Positions 27,093 to 37,200 of a DNA stretch of 64,000 bases are shown here, in pieces (within the stretch, counting starts at the first letter, position 1; each line of letters starts with the position of its first letter). The notes under the pieces are model-generated. The model searched no databases and was not told where the DNA came from. It saw nothing but the letters and a program-made list of their open reading frames with translations. Position numbers and translations under genes: made by a program. This DNA comes from Quadrisphaera sp. INWT6 (lineage in GTDB: Bacteria; Actinomycetota; Actinomycetes; Actinomycetales; Quadrisphaeraceae), in assembly GCF_015390235.1 (NCBI RefSeq), contig NZ_VUOH01000002.1, positions 558,001-622,000 on the forward strand, written 5' to 3'.

Positions 27093-28559
27093 TCAGTCGA
27101 GGCTGGTCTGCGCCAGCCAGCCGTGGGGCGCCGCGAGCTCGCTGGCGGCGTCGGGGCCCCAGGAGCCGGGGGCGTACGGCTGCACCTCGGGGCGGTTGTC
27201 GAGCAGCGGCGCGGCCACGCGCCACGCCTCGCGCAGCCCCGTGGCGGTGGTGAACAGGGCGCGGTCACCGGCGAGCACGTCGCGCAGGAGCGAGGCGTAC
27301 GCGGGCAGCGGCTCGGCGCGGGGCAGGTCCTCGAGGTCGAGCTGCAGGGAGCCGGCCACGAGGTCGCCGGGGGCGCCGGGGCGCTGCGCGGTCACGGTGG
27401 CGGCCACCGTGCCGTTGCCGGCGAGGGAGAACGCGATGGTCTCCGGGCGCGGCGGGCGCTCGCCGAAGCCGCGGGTCTGCGGGCGGCGCAGCACGAGCGT
27501 GACGTGCTGGTGGCTCTCCTTGAGCTGCTTGCCGGTGCGCAGCAGGAAGGGCACGCCCTCCCAGCGGTCGTTGTCGATCCACACCTTGGCGGCCACGAAG
27601 GTGTCGGTCTGGGAGTCGTCCTCGACGCCCTCGATGTCGCGGTAGCCCTCGACCTGCCCCAGCACGGCCTCGGAGGGGTCCATCGGGCGGAAGTCCTTCA
27701 GCACCGCCTCGCGGGCCTCCAGCAGCGCCTCGGGCGAGCCGTCCGCCGGCGGCTCCAGGGCCACCTCGGCCATCACCTGCAGCTGGTGGGTGACGAGCAT
27801 GTCGAGGGTGGCGCCGGTCTCGTCGTAGAACCCCGCGCGGTTGGAGACGCCGAGGGTCTCGGGGATGTCGATCTGGACGGAGGCCACGTGGTACCGGTTC
27901 CAGACCTGCTCGAGCAGGCGGTTGTTGAAGCGCAGCACGTGCAGCTGCTGCGTGGCCTCCTTGCCCAGGAAGTGGTCGATCCGGAAGACCCGCTCCTCGG
28001 GGAAGATCGACAGCACCAGCTCGTCGAGGCGCTCGAAGCTCTCGGAGTCGGTGCCGAACGGCTTCTCGTAGACCACGCGCGCGCCCTCGGCCAGGCCGTG
28101 GACGTCGAGGGCCTTGGTGTACGCCTCGAAGGTCGACGGCGGCAGGGCGATGTAGTGGACGAGCTGCACGTCGTCGCCGCCGCCCAGGTCGTCCTTCGCC
28201 TCGGCGACCACGTCGGCCAGCTCACCGGCGTCGGACTCGCTGAAGCCGCCGCCGGCGAAGCGCAGCGAGGACGCGAACCCGCGCCACTGGCGGCCGCTCA
28301 GCCCGGTCCTGGCCTCGTCGAGGACCTTCTTGACGTGGTCGCGGAACTCGTCGTCGCTCTGGTGCCCGCGGCCGTTGCCGATCAGGCGCCAGTTGTCGGG
28401 CAGGAGCCCGTGCTTGGCCAGCGCCCCGAAGGCCGGCAGCACCATGCGGGCGGCGAGGTCGCCGGTGGCTCCGAAGAGCACGAAGACGGTGGGGGTCGAG
28501 ACGGCGGTGGGCGTCGCCGCCTCCTGCTCCGCGGTCGAGGACGAGGACGAGTCGGTCAC
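27093..28559 (-). CDS. zwf: glucose-6-phosphate 1-dehydrogenase
   Basis: 488 aa. First step of the oxidative pentose phosphate pathway, making NADPH. FGATGDLAARM near residue 30 is the NADP-binding loop and RIDHFLGKEATQQL near residue 195 holds the catalytic His and the substrate Lys. Length matches the family. TACGGT lies 8 nt before GTG 28559, suggesting a leaderless message. Unlike most actinobacteria, no tkt, tal, opcA or pgl gene adjoins it here, so this may be a second copy. Confidence 0.95.
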   Translation of the reverse strand: MTDSSSSSTAEQEAATPTAVSTPTVFVLFGATGDLAARMVLPAFGALAKHGLLPDNWRLIGNGRGHQSDDEFRDHVKKVLDEARTGLSGRQWRGFASSLRFAGGGFSESDAGELADVVAEAKDDLGGGDDVQLVHYIALPPSTFEAYTKALDVHGLAEGARVVYEKPFGTDSESFERLDELVLSIFPEERVFRIDHFLGKEATQQLHVLRFNNRLLEQVWNRYHVASVQIDIPETLGVSNRAGFYDETGATLDMLVTHQLQVMAEVALEPPADGSPEALLEAREAVLKDFRPMDPSEAVLGQVEGYRDIEGVEDDSQTDTFVAAKVWIDNDRWEGVPFLLRTGKQLKESHQHVTLVLRRPQTRGFGERPPRPETIAFSLAGNGTVAATVTAQRPGAPGDLVAGSLQLDLEDLPRAEPLPAYASLLRDVLAGDRALFTTATGLREAWRVAAPLLDNRPEVQPYAPGSWGPDAASELAAPHGWLAQTSLD

Positions 28560-28590
28560 GGTCGCCCACCGTATGGGGCCCGGACGCGTC

Positions 28591-28645
28591 GCGCCCGCCC
28601 CGGCGCCCGATCCGCGCTCGGCGGGTCGGGCGCCGGGGCGGGCGC
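28591..28645 (-). terminator. terminator hairpin of the sugar ABC operon
   Basis: Perfect 20-bp inverted arms (28591-28610 and 28626-28645) with a 15-nt loop, 10 bp after the stop of the substrate-binding protein gene. No T-run, as usual in high-GC actinobacteria. Confidence 0.7.
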
Positions 28646-28655
28646 GGTCACGGCC

Positions 28656-29648
28656 TCAGGCGCAGTCGGTCTTGTAGACGTACTGCTGGACCTCGTCGGA
28701 GGCCTGGTTCTCCGGGGTCGCGAAGACGAACGGCGCGGTCTGCTCGCGCGGCACGTCCTTGCCCTCGCTGGCGTCGACGGCGCTCTGCACGCCGGTCTGG
28801 CCCTCGCCGTAGGGGTACTGGACCACGACGCCGTCGACGGTGCCGTCCTCGAGGGCCTGGAGGATCGGCTCGGAGGTGTCGTAGCCGACCACGCGCACGA
28901 CGCCGGTCTTGCCGGCCTCGCGGACGCCGGTGATGGCGCCCTCGGTGTTGTTGGTCGACATCGTGTAGACGCCCACCAGGTCGGCGTTCGACGTCGCCGC
29001 CGCCGAGGCGATCTGCGCGGCCGTGGCGGTGGAGTTCTCCGAGTACTGCGTCTCCAGGTAGGTCATGCCCGGGTACTCGGCCAGCTTGTCCTTGAAGCCC
29101 TTCTCGCGGGCCTCGCCGATCGGGTTGCCCGGGCTCTGGTTGATGCCGAGCACCGCGCCCTTCTCCCCTACGAGCTTCGCGAGGTTCTCCGCGGCGAGCG
29201 CGCCGCCCTCCTCGTTGTCCGACTGGATGTTGGTGAGGGCGATGCTCTTGTCCTCGAGGTCGCCGTCGATGGTGATGACGTCGATCCCGGCGGCCTTGGC
29301 CTCGGCCAGCGGCAGCTTCATGGCCGTGGAGTCCGTGACGGAGATCATCAGCGCGTCGGGGGCGTCGGCGACGAGGGCGTTGACGATGGCGGTCTGCTTG
29401 GCCACGTCGAACTCCGGGCTGCCCTGGACCTTGAAGTCGACCCCGAGCTCGTCGGCCTTGGCCTGCGCGCCGCAGCCGACGGTGTTGTAGAAGGGGTTGC
29501 CGGTCAGGCCCGGCACGTAGACGACGGACAGCTTCCCGTCGCCGGACCCGCCGGAGCCGGCCTCGTCGGAGGAGCCGCCGCAGGCGGTCAGGGCGAGCAG
29601 GGAGGCTGCGGCCAGCGCGGCGGCGCGGGCGGTGCGGGTGGTCTTCAC
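28656..29648 (-). CDS. sugar ABC transporter substrate-binding lipoprotein
   Basis: 330 aa. Signal peptide with lipobox LTAC (Cys at about residue 23) followed by a Gly/Ser linker, then a periplasmic-binding-protein type 1 (LacI/RbsB-like) fold with VVYVPGLTGNPFYNTV and TIDGDLEDKS. Anchored outside the membrane, it delivers a sugar to the permease encoded upstream. Sugar identity is not readable. GGAG lies 6 nt before the ATG. It is the last gene of the operon, behind a hairpin that may set its level relative to the permease. Confidence 0.92.
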   Translation of the reverse strand: MKTTRTARAAALAAASLLALTACGGSSDEAGSGGSGDGKLSVVYVPGLTGNPFYNTVGCGAQAKADELGVDFKVQGSPEFDVAKQTAIVNALVADAPDALMISVTDSTAMKLPLAEAKAAGIDVITIDGDLEDKSIALTNIQSDNEEGGALAAENLAKLVGEKGAVLGINQSPGNPIGEAREKGFKDKLAEYPGMTYLETQYSENSTATAAQIASAAATSNADLVGVYTMSTNNTEGAITGVREAGKTGVVRVVGYDTSEPILQALEDGTVDGVVVQYPYGEGQTGVQSAVDASEGKDVPREQTAPFVFATPENQASDEVQQYVYKTDCA

Positions 29649-29679
29649 GGGGGTCTCCGGTCTGCAGGGGTGCGAGCGT

Positions 29680-29728
29680 GGGGTGGGGTGGGGCTGGGTC
29701 TGTGGGGTGCGGCGCAGCGGTGCGCCGC
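29680..29728. other. G-quadruplex motif plus hairpin between permease and binding-protein genes
   Basis: On the plus strand three GGGG runs and a GGG run separated by 1-2 nt (29680-29698) form a canonical quadruplex motif; next to it GCGGCGCA and TGCGCCGC (29709-29716, 29721-29728) make an 8-bp stem. Both lie in the 93-bp gap inside the ABC operon. Any role is inferred. Confidence 0.4.
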
Positions 29729-29741
29729 CCCGGGGAGGGCC

Positions 29742-30812
29742 TCAGGCGGCGTTGCGGCGGCGGCGCTTGAGCTGGTCGACGTAGACGGCGACCACGAGGA
29801 CGACGCCGACGGCGACCTGCTGCCAGAAGGCCTGCACGTTCAGCACGACGAAGCCGTTGTTGAGCACGCCCGGGATGAACATCCCGATGACGGTGCCGAT
29901 GACGGTGCCGGCGCCGCCGAACAGGCTGGTGCCGCCGAGGACCACCCCGGTGATGACCTGCAGGCCGTCGGTGGTGTGGCCGCTGATGGTGGTGGTCGCG
30001 AAGCGGGTCAGGGACATCAGGCCCGCGAGGCCGGCCAGCGCGCCGTTGAGCACGTACAGCGAGGCGGTGTGGCGGTCGACGGCGATGCCGGCGCGGCGCG
30101 CCGACTCGGCGTTGGAGCCGATGAGCTGGGTGTGGCGGCCGTAGCGGGTGGTCGCGAGGACCAGCCCGCCCACGAGCGCCACGAGCGCGGCGACCCACAC
30201 CAGCCAGCTGAGCGTCAGCGGCCGCTGGACGGCGACGGAGATCAGCGCGTCGGGCACGGTGCGGACGTCGGTGCCGTTGGACAGCAGCTGGGCCGCTCCC
30301 AGCGCCGCGCCGGTCGAGCCCAGCGTGGTGATGAGCGCCGGGACGCCGAGCTTGGTGATGACCAGGCCGTTGACCGCCCCCCACGCCGTCCCCGCGAGCA
30401 GCCCCACGGCGATGCCGACGAGCACGGTGCCCGCGCCCTGCCCGCCGAGGGCCTCCATGGCCTTGGCGGCGGCGACGCCCGCGAAGACGAGCACGGACCC
30501 CTGCGAGAGGTCGAACCCGCCCGCGACCAGCACGTACGTGGTGCCGACCGCCATCACCAGGAGGACGGCGACGTCGGTGAGGACGTTGCGGCCGTTGGCG
30601 GCGGTGGGGAACGTGTCCGGGGCGAGCAGCGAGAAGAGCGCCACCAGCACCAGCAGCACGACCGCCATGTACGCGGGCGACGACGACAGCGCCCGGCGCC
30701 AGGCCGGCCGCGAGGAGCTGGGCACGCCGGGGCCGGCGCCGGTGCGCGGGGTCTGCGCGGGAGGCGGCGCCGCGCCCGCCGCGGCGGCTCCCCCGCCGGT
30801 GGTGGCGCTCAC
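29742..30812 (-). CDS. sugar ABC transporter permease (RbsC type)
   Basis: 356 aa integral membrane protein with a Pro/Gly-rich cytosolic N-terminus (about 40 residues) and about nine hydrophobic segments. The BPD_transp_2 signature is visible: GGFDLSQGSVLVFAGV and the cytoplasmic coupling loop IGSNAESARRAGI. It forms the channel for the sugar bound by the lipoprotein downstream. The start overlaps the ATPase stop by 4 nt, so the two are translationally coupled. Confidence 0.92.
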   Translation of the reverse strand: MSATTGGGAAAAGAAPPPAQTPRTGAGPGVPSSSRPAWRRALSSSPAYMAVVLLVLVALFSLLAPDTFPTAANGRNVLTDVAVLLVMAVGTTYVLVAGGFDLSQGSVLVFAGVAAAKAMEALGGQGAGTVLVGIAVGLLAGTAWGAVNGLVITKLGVPALITTLGSTGAALGAAQLLSNGTDVRTVPDALISVAVQRPLTLSWLVWVAALVALVGGLVLATTRYGRHTQLIGSNAESARRAGIAVDRHTASLYVLNGALAGLAGLMSLTRFATTTISGHTTDGLQVITGVVLGGTSLFGGAGTVIGTVIGMFIPGVLNNGFVVLNVQAFWQQVAVGVVLVVAVYVDQLKRRRRNAA

Positions 30813-31615
30813 CGGGCGGCCCGCTCGTCGGCGCGGTCGTCGGTGCGGTCGTCGTCACGGGCGTCGGTGACGGGCGTGTCGAGCGCGCCGGTCATGGCGC
30901 CGACGAGGTCGGCCACCGTGGTCCCGCTGGCCGGCAGCTTCGCCACCCGCCGTCCCAGGCGCAGCACCTGCACGGTGTCGGCCACCTCGAGCACCTCCGT
31001 CATGTTGTGGGAGATCAGCACGACGCCGACCCCGGAGTCGGCCACGCGGCGCACCAGCTCGAGCACCTTGCCGGTCTGGCGGACGCCGAGCGCGGCGGTG
31101 GGCTCGTCGAGGAAGACCAGGTCCTTGGCCCACATCACGGCGCGGCAGATGGCCACCGACTGGCGCTGCCCGCCGGACAGGGCCGCGACGGCGGCGTCGA
31201 GGTCCTTCACGTCGGTGCCCATCGAGGTGAACGCCTCCTGAGCGCGGGCGCGCATCGTCTTCTTGTCGAGCACGCCGAGGCGGCCGAGCAGGCCCGGGCG
31301 CAGCAGCTCGCGGCCGGCGAAGACGTTCTCGGCGGGGCCGAGCTCGGGCGCGAGCGCGAGGTCCTGGTAGACCGTCTCGACGCCGAGGGAGCGGGCGTGC
31401 TCCGGCGAGGTGAGCCTCACCCGGCGGTCGTGCAGGCTGAGCTCTCCGGCGTCGGGGGCCAGGGCCCCCGAGAGGATCTTCACCAGCGTGCTCTTGCCGG
31501 CGCCGTTGTCGCCGATGAGGGCGGTGACCTTCCCGGCCTCCGCCTCGAAGTCGACCCCGTGCAGCACCTGCACGTGCCCGTACGCCTTGTGGACGCCCCG
31601 TGCCTCGAGCAGCAC
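30809..31615 (-). CDS. sugar ABC transporter ATP-binding protein (single domain)
   Basis: 268 aa with one nucleotide-binding domain: Walker A GDNGAGKST (about 36-44), Q-loop QDLAL, signature LSGGQRQ (about 142-148), Walker B LVFLDEPTAAL, and the switch His in LISHNM. RbsA-type partners of RbsC permeases usually carry two fused domains; this one has a single domain and probably works as a homodimer. The last 20 residues are Asp/Arg repeats. GGAGG lies 7 nt before the GTG. First gene of the operon. Confidence 0.92.
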   Translation of the reverse strand: MLLEARGVHKAYGHVQVLHGVDFEAEAGKVTALIGDNGAGKSTLVKILSGALAPDAGELSLHDRRVRLTSPEHARSLGVETVYQDLALAPELGPAENVFAGRELLRPGLLGRLGVLDKKTMRARAQEAFTSMGTDVKDLDAAVAALSGGQRQSVAICRAVMWAKDLVFLDEPTAALGVRQTGKVLELVRRVADSGVGVVLISHNMTEVLEVADTVQVLRLGRRVAKLPASGTTVADLVGAMTGALDTPVTDARDDDRTDDRADERAAR

Positions 31616-31767
31616 CGCGCCACCTCCCCCCGCTCGTCACCGCGGTGGGACCCACGGCCCGCCGACAGTGACAGTGAGGCACGGGAAGTGCACCTCAGGA
31701 CACCGCCCGCGGCGATCCTGTGATGAAGCCGATACCGAACACGTGTGCCACGTCTGCCCGGAGGCGG

Positions 31768-33060
31768 TCAGCGGGCGGGGGCGTACCGCCGCGGCACCCC
31801 CGGCGTGCCGGCGAGGAGGAGGACGCCGACGGCGCCCAGCAGCACCGCCAGCGGAGCGGTCCAGCCGCCCGTCGCGTCGTGCGCCGCCCCCACCACGAAC
31901 GGGCCGGAGGCGCCCAGGGCGTACCCGGCGCCCTGCACCAGCGTGCCCGTGCGGCGGACCTCCGCGGAGCCGGTGCTGCGCGCCACCGCGGAGACGAGCA
32001 CCACGGTGATGCCGCCGCCCTGCGCGGCCCCGGCCACCGCCGACCAGACCCACCACAGCTCCGGGGCCGCGAGCAGCCCCAGCGGCAGCACCGCCCACCC
32101 GGCGCAGACCAGCCACAGCGCCACGCGCGGGCGGCCCGTCGTCCTCAGCACCAGCGGCACCCCGAAGGCGCCGGCCACGGCGGCCACCTGGAACACCGCG
32201 GCGCTGGCCCCGGCGGCCGAGGCGGAGACGCCCAGCTGGTCGGCGAGCAGCTCGGGCAGCCACGCGGTGGTGCCGTAGTACGAGAACGACTGGCCGCCGA
32301 AGGCCAGGGCGAGCAGCCAGGTGGCGGGCCTGCGGTGCACGGGGCGCGGGTCGACCGCCCCGGCTCGCGCGAGGGCCGGGGCCGGGGCGGCGTCGGCCAC
32401 CCCGGCCACCCCGTCCTCACCGGTCTCGGGGGGCGGCACGGCCCGGGCCGCTGCGGCCCGGGCGCGACCGCGCCGGGCCAGCAGCAGCACCGGGACGGTG
32501 ACGACGGCCACCAGGCCCCACGCCGCGAGCGCCGGGCGCCAGCCGGCGCCCGCGGCGACCAGCGGGGTGAGGGCCGTGGTGGCGGTGCTCCCGATGTCGA
32601 ACGCGGCGGTGTAGACCGCGGTCAGCAGGCCGACGGCGGCGGGGAAGTCCTCGGCCACGAGCACGGGCATCGCGATGTTGCCGACGGTGATGGCCAGGCC
32701 GAGCACGAGGGTGCCCGCGACGGCGGCGCCGTACCCGCCGGCCGAGCGCAGCAGCGTGCCGGCCAGCACCCCGAGCACGCAGCCCAGGACGGCGTTGCGC
32801 AGCCCCCACCTGGCGATCAGCGCGGACGCGAGCGGGGAGGCCAGCCCGAAGCACAGCACGGGGAGCGTGGTCAGCAGCCCGATCGCCCCTGCCGTGACGG
32901 CCAGGTCGGCGCCGACCTCACCGGCCACCGGCGGCAGCGCCGCGAGGGGCCCGCGGACGTTGAGGGCCACCAGGACCACCGCCGTCACGGCCAGCCAGGC
33001 CGCCCGCGGGGTGGGGCGGGCGGGGGTCCGCGGGGCGGGTCGGGGGTGGTCCGGTGGCAC
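31768..33060 (-). CDS. MFS transporter, CynX/NimT type
   Basis: 430 aa with about twelve membrane helices and a central cytosolic loop rich in Pro, Ala and Arg (about residues 195-245). LNVRGPLAALPPVAGEV near the N-terminus and the FGGQSFSYYGTTAWLP segment at the start of the second half are characteristic of the CynX/NimT (cyanate/2-nitroimidazole) branch. Substrate unknown; members export drugs or take up small anions. TAGCGT lies 6 nt before GTG 33060 (leaderless). It shares a 44-bp divergent promoter region with purU. Confidence 0.88.
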   Translation of the reverse strand: MPPDHPRPAPRTPARPTPRAAWLAVTAVVLVALNVRGPLAALPPVAGEVGADLAVTAGAIGLLTTLPVLCFGLASPLASALIARWGLRNAVLGCVLGVLAGTLLRSAGGYGAAVAGTLVLGLAITVGNIAMPVLVAEDFPAAVGLLTAVYTAAFDIGSTATTALTPLVAAGAGWRPALAAWGLVAVVTVPVLLLARRGRARAAAARAVPPPETGEDGVAGVADAAPAPALARAGAVDPRPVHRRPATWLLALAFGGQSFSYYGTTAWLPELLADQLGVSASAAGASAAVFQVAAVAGAFGVPLVLRTTGRPRVALWLVCAGWAVLPLGLLAAPELWWVWSAVAGAAQGGGITVVLVSAVARSTGSAEVRRTGTLVQGAGYALGASGPFVVGAAHDATGGWTAPLAVLLGAVGVLLLAGTPGVPRRYAPAR

Positions 33061-33104
33061 GCGTCGACGCTAGGTGCCGCTCGCGCTGGCTACGCTCGCG
33101 GGTC
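33061..33104. promoter_or_regulatory. compact divergent promoter region, MFS gene / purU
   Basis: The 44-bp gap holds TAGCGT on the minus strand (33072-33067, 6 nt before the MFS GTG) and TACGCT on the plus strand (33091-33096, 8 nt before the purU GTG). Each promoter's -35 region must lie across or beyond the other gene's start. Confidence 0.55.
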
Positions 33105-33998
33105 GTGCCCGACTCGCCGTCCGCCCCCTCCAGCCCCTCGAGCTACGTCGTCGCCCTGTCGTGCCCCGACGGGCCCGGCATCGTCCACGCGGTGACGGGG
33201 GTGCTGGCGCACCTCGGCGGCAACATCACCGACAGCCAGCAGTTCGGCGACCCCGACACCGGCAGGTTCCACATGCGGGTGCAGGTGAGCGCCGACCTCG
33301 ACGAGGCCTCGCTGCGCGGGGCGTTCGCGCCGGTGGCGCAGCGCTTCGGCATGGAGTGGACCCTCGACGTGCTCGGCCGCCCGCTGCGCACGCTGGTGAT
33401 GGTGTCGAAGGCGGGCCACTGCCTCAACGACCTGCTGTTCCGCACGCGGGCGGGGCAGCTGCCGGTCGACGTCGTCGCCGTGGCGGGCAACCACCGAGAC
33501 CTGGAGCCGCTGGCCGGCTTCTACGGCGTGCCGTTCCACCACCTGCCGGTCGAGCGGGGCGCCGCGGCGGGCGGTGCGGGCTCGAAGGAGGCCGCCGAGG
33601 CCGCGCTGCTGGGCCTGGTCGACGAGCTCGACGTCGAGCTGGTGGTGCTCGCGCGCTACATGCAGGTCCTGTCGACGGACCTGTGCCGGGCGCTGAGCGG
33701 GCGGGCCATCAACATCCACCACTCGTTCCTGCCGAGCTTCAAGGGCGCGCGGCCCTACCAGCAGGCCCACCAGCGCGGCGTGAAGATCATCGGGGCGACG
33801 GCGCACTACGTCACGGCCGACCTCGACGAGGGCCCGATCATCGAGCAGGACGTCCACCGGGTCGACCACGGCATGCCGACGTCCGAGCTGCAGGCCATCG
33901 GCCAGGACGTCGAGGCGCAGGTGCTGGCCCGCGCGGTGCGCTGGCACGCCGAGCACCGGGTGCTCCTCGACGGGCACCGCACGGTCGTCTTCCGCTGA
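33105..33998 (+). CDS. purU: formyltetrahydrofolate deformylase
   Basis: 297 aa. Hydrolyses 10-formyl-THF to THF and formate, balancing one-carbon pools. An N-terminal ACT domain (VVALSCPDGPGIVHAVTGVLAHLGG) is followed by the formyltransferase-like catalytic domain with VLARYMQVLS, INIHHSFLPSFKGA and the catalytic Asp in YVTADLDEGPII. The ORF reads open to 33054, but GTG 33105 with its TACGCT box 8 nt upstream removes 17 non-conserved residues. Confidence 0.95.
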   Translation: MPDSPSAPSSPSSYVVALSCPDGPGIVHAVTGVLAHLGGNITDSQQFGDPDTGRFHMRVQVSADLDEASLRGAFAPVAQRFGMEWTLDVLGRPLRTLVMVSKAGHCLNDLLFRTRAGQLPVDVVAVAGNHRDLEPLAGFYGVPFHHLPVERGAAAGGAGSKEAAEAALLGLVDELDVELVVLARYMQVLSTDLCRALSGRAINIHHSFLPSFKGARPYQQAHQRGVKIIGATAHYVTADLDEGPIIEQDVHRVDHGMPTSELQAIGQDVEAQVLARAVRWHAEHRVLLDGHRTVVFR

Positions 33999-34033
33999 CC
34001 GGGCCGCCCCTCCCCGACCTCTCCCCTTCCCCG

Positions 34034-34049
34034 CACGATCACGGACGCC
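34034..34049 (+). repeat. single half-site of the TGATCATGG repeat family
   Basis: CACGATCACGGACGCC is a degenerate, inverted copy of the half-site, in the 300-bp gap after purU. Confidence 0.4.
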
Positions 34050-34211
34050 AGCGCCACCCGGGGGGGCGCACGACTCGTCCGAGCCCTCCCGCCAGGAGCA
34101 GCACGCAGGCCGCGGGCGCTGAGCCGGCACCACGGAGGTGGCGCGCAGGTCCTCGATCGCGCGGGCAGGGGGCGGCGGACCCGTGGGAGGGCCGGGTGGG
34201 CACCGGACGCA

Positions 34212-34268
34212 CGACGGCGGAGTCCGGGGTCGGGAACGCGGTGGTCCTGACCCCGGACTCCGCCGTCG
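34212..34268. terminator. bidirectional terminator hairpin between purU and the kinase-GH13 gene
   Basis: Perfect 20-bp arms (34212-34231 and 34249-34268) with a 17-nt loop, 30 bp past the convergent gene's stop. Apart from this hairpin and the half-site at 34034, I see nothing in the 300-bp gap 33999-34298. Confidence 0.7.
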
Positions 34269-34298
34269 CGGCGCCGCGACGGCGCGGAGCGGGGCGCG

Positions 34299-37200
34299 TC
34301 AGCGGCCGGAGCGGCGCAGGTCGTCCTCGGGCGAGGCCGGCTCGCGCAGCAGCAGGAACAGCCCGGAGTACGGGCTCAGCCACACGCTGAAGCTGTTGAG
34401 GTCGTCGACCCAGCCGATCTCGCCGTCGTCGCGGGCGTCGAGGACGGCCGTGCGGGGCGTGAAGTGCTCCGACCGGACGGTGCCCTCGATGGTCTCGCCG
34501 GTGAAGTTCAGCACCGTGACCTGCAGGCCCGCCGCGCGGGTCGGGTCGCCGCCGTCGAGGCGGTGCACCAGCACGAGCATGCCCGGGTGGGCGACGGCGG
34601 GGACGTCGAGCTGGGTCGCCGTGGCGATCCCGTGCGCGGCCCGGAGCGCGAGCAGCCCCTTGAGCCGGGACGCGAACGACCTCTCGTCGGCCAGCTGCTG
34701 CGGCAGCGCGCCGTAGAGCACCTGCGCCCGCGGCATCCCGGAGGCGGAGGTGGTCGCGTCGGGCGCGACGTCCATGAGGTCGTGCGCGCCGCGCTCCACC
34801 CAGCGGGTGTCGCCGGTGTCGACCAGCGACGCGACCTGCTCGGCGGGCACGGGCAGCGCTCCGACGAGGTCCCAGCCCGAGAGGGCGAAGACGCCCGGCT
34901 GCCAGGCGTTGAACATCGCCAGCAGCAGGTGGGCCCGGCGGATCATCTCGACGTCGCCGTCACCGATGGAGTCGAGCGTGCGGTGGCCGCGCGAGGCGGC
35001 GATGACCGACGCCGTGGTGCAGGCGATGCCGTTGGTGGTGAAGACGTGGTTGTAGTCGGCGGCCTCGCCGGTGATCCCGGTGACCATGTCCTGGCGGACG
35101 GCCTCGCCCAGCTCGGCGCCGGTGACCTCCCGCCCGCGGAAGGCGTAGGTGTCGGTGGCGTGCACCGTGCTCCAGTGCACGAGCTCGTAGGTGAGCTCGT
35201 CGTGGTTCTGCATGCCGTGCACCAGCGAGGCCGGGTCGACGCCCACCTCGAGGGAGGTGCGCAGCGTCAGGCGCAGGAACTCGGTGTCGCCGGTGATCAG
35301 CGCGTGCTGGTACGCGGGGCGGTTGACGAAGTCGTAGGACAGGTCGGCGCCGACGCGGCCGGTGTCGCGGATGTCCTCGATGCCGAGGTTCAGCTCCTGG
35401 AAGGTGAAGCCGCCGACCTTGCGCACGGTGCTGGCGATGACGTGGTTGGCCGCCTCCGACAGCGGGTGGCCCTCCGACCAGGCGGGCGCGCCGCTGTCGG
35501 ACCGCTCCACGCCGAGGAAGCCGTTGGCGTCCAGGCGCAGCGCGCTGGTGCCGAGCTCGGCCAGGGAGTGCAGGGCGTCGCCGATGACCAGGCGCATGCC
35601 CGCGAACGTGGGGTCGAGCCAGTTGATGGAGGGCTGGCCCTGCTTGAAGTAGTGCAGGTACACCCACCGGCGGACCTGCCCGTCGACGCCGGTGACCTCC
35701 GACGTCGCGCTCCAGTTGGTCTCCTTGACGCCCGGGGCGTAGAAGATCACGCGCTGCAGGGCGCCGATGATGTAGCCGGCGTCGGCCAGGCGCGCCTCGG
35801 TGACGGCGTCGAGGTTGACGGCGTCGCGGCCCGGGGGGACGTCGGGCAGCAGGTGCCAGTCCTCCCGGGGGATCTCGACCATGTGGTAGACGCCGGGGTA
35901 GTCGCCGTGGCCCATCTCCGCCAGGCGGAAGTCGGCGCCCTTGCCGGTGTGGCCGGGGACGATGTCGTCGATGACGGAGCCGCCGTGGGCGTCGGCGACC
36001 TCGCAGACGGTGCGGAACTCGTCCTCGGTGCCGAACAGCGGGTCGATCTGGGTGCTGATCCGGTCGAAGTGCCCGTCGACGCTGGGGGTCTCCTCCCAGC
36101 CGGTGATGCCGCCGGCCTTCTTCACCGGGCCGGTGTGGATGCCGTCGATGCCGATCTGCTGGAAGGCGCTCCACAGGCGGGCGTCGGCCACCGAGGCCAG
36201 GAACGACTGGCCCTCCTCGGTGATGAGCGAGATCGGGTAGGCGGTGAACCACACCGACGCCGTCGAGACGGCCCGGCGGGCGTCGGGGCGCGCGTAGGGG
36301 TTGCGCCACATCGCGGGGGTGCCGGACAGCTGCCGGCTCAGGCCCTCGGCGTCGGCGAGCATCGACTGCTGCACCAGCCAGGCGACGTAGGCGGGGTTGG
36401 TGCCGTCGGCGGTGCGGCGGTGGGTGGCCCGGCCGCGGCGGACCTCCAGCTGCGCCGAGGGGCGCAGGCGGCGGGGCCGGGCGGCGAAGCGCTGCTCGTC
36501 GTAGGTGCGCTCGACGGGCTCCCCGCCGTCGTCGCCGGTGGCCCCGGCCACCACGGCCGGCGTGGGGGCCACCACGACCTCCTCGTTCAGCACCCCGGCC
36601 AGGCCCGCGCCGGCGACGACGATGCGCGCGCGCTCCCAGGGGCGCTGCTCGGCGACGAACGGCACCTCCTCGGCCTGCCACTCGTGCCAGAAGCGGGTGG
36701 CCTGCTCGCGGTCGCCGTTGACGCCCTGCTCGACGTCGCGGTCGATGCCGAGCCGCTCGGCGACCTCCGGGTCGGACTGGACCCAGACGGCGACGTCGAC
36801 CTGGTCGGCCAGCTCGCGGCGGCCAGCGCCGACGCCCTCGAGGAAGAGCCACTGGGTGCCCTCGGGCACCTCCAGCGCCCCCTCGCGGCCGTGCTCCTCC
36901 CACGCCGGCGGGCGGAAGCTCACGGCCTGGCCCTCGCGGGCCGGGCGCAGGACGCCGTCGACCAGCAGGTCGGTCCAGTCGAAGAAGGCATGGTTCCACG
37001 CGACGTCGTCGGTGCGGACCAGCACGCCGCCCTCGACCGCGGCGAGCAGGCGGTCGGCCAGGGCCGACTTGCCGCTGCCGCCGCGCCCGTCGACCGCCAC
37101 GACGCGCGGGCGCCCGGCGGGCACCTCGGCGGAGTGCTCGAGCAGCGCGACGAGCCCGCTGAGCGGCACCTGGCGCCACGGGCCGGCCAGCGGCTCGCCC

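Noticed and set aside
31616-31767. Sugar-repressor operator at the ACACGTGT palindrome before the ABC operon
   Set aside because: A single 8-bp palindrome without a second site, regulator gene or mapped promoter is too weak to call.
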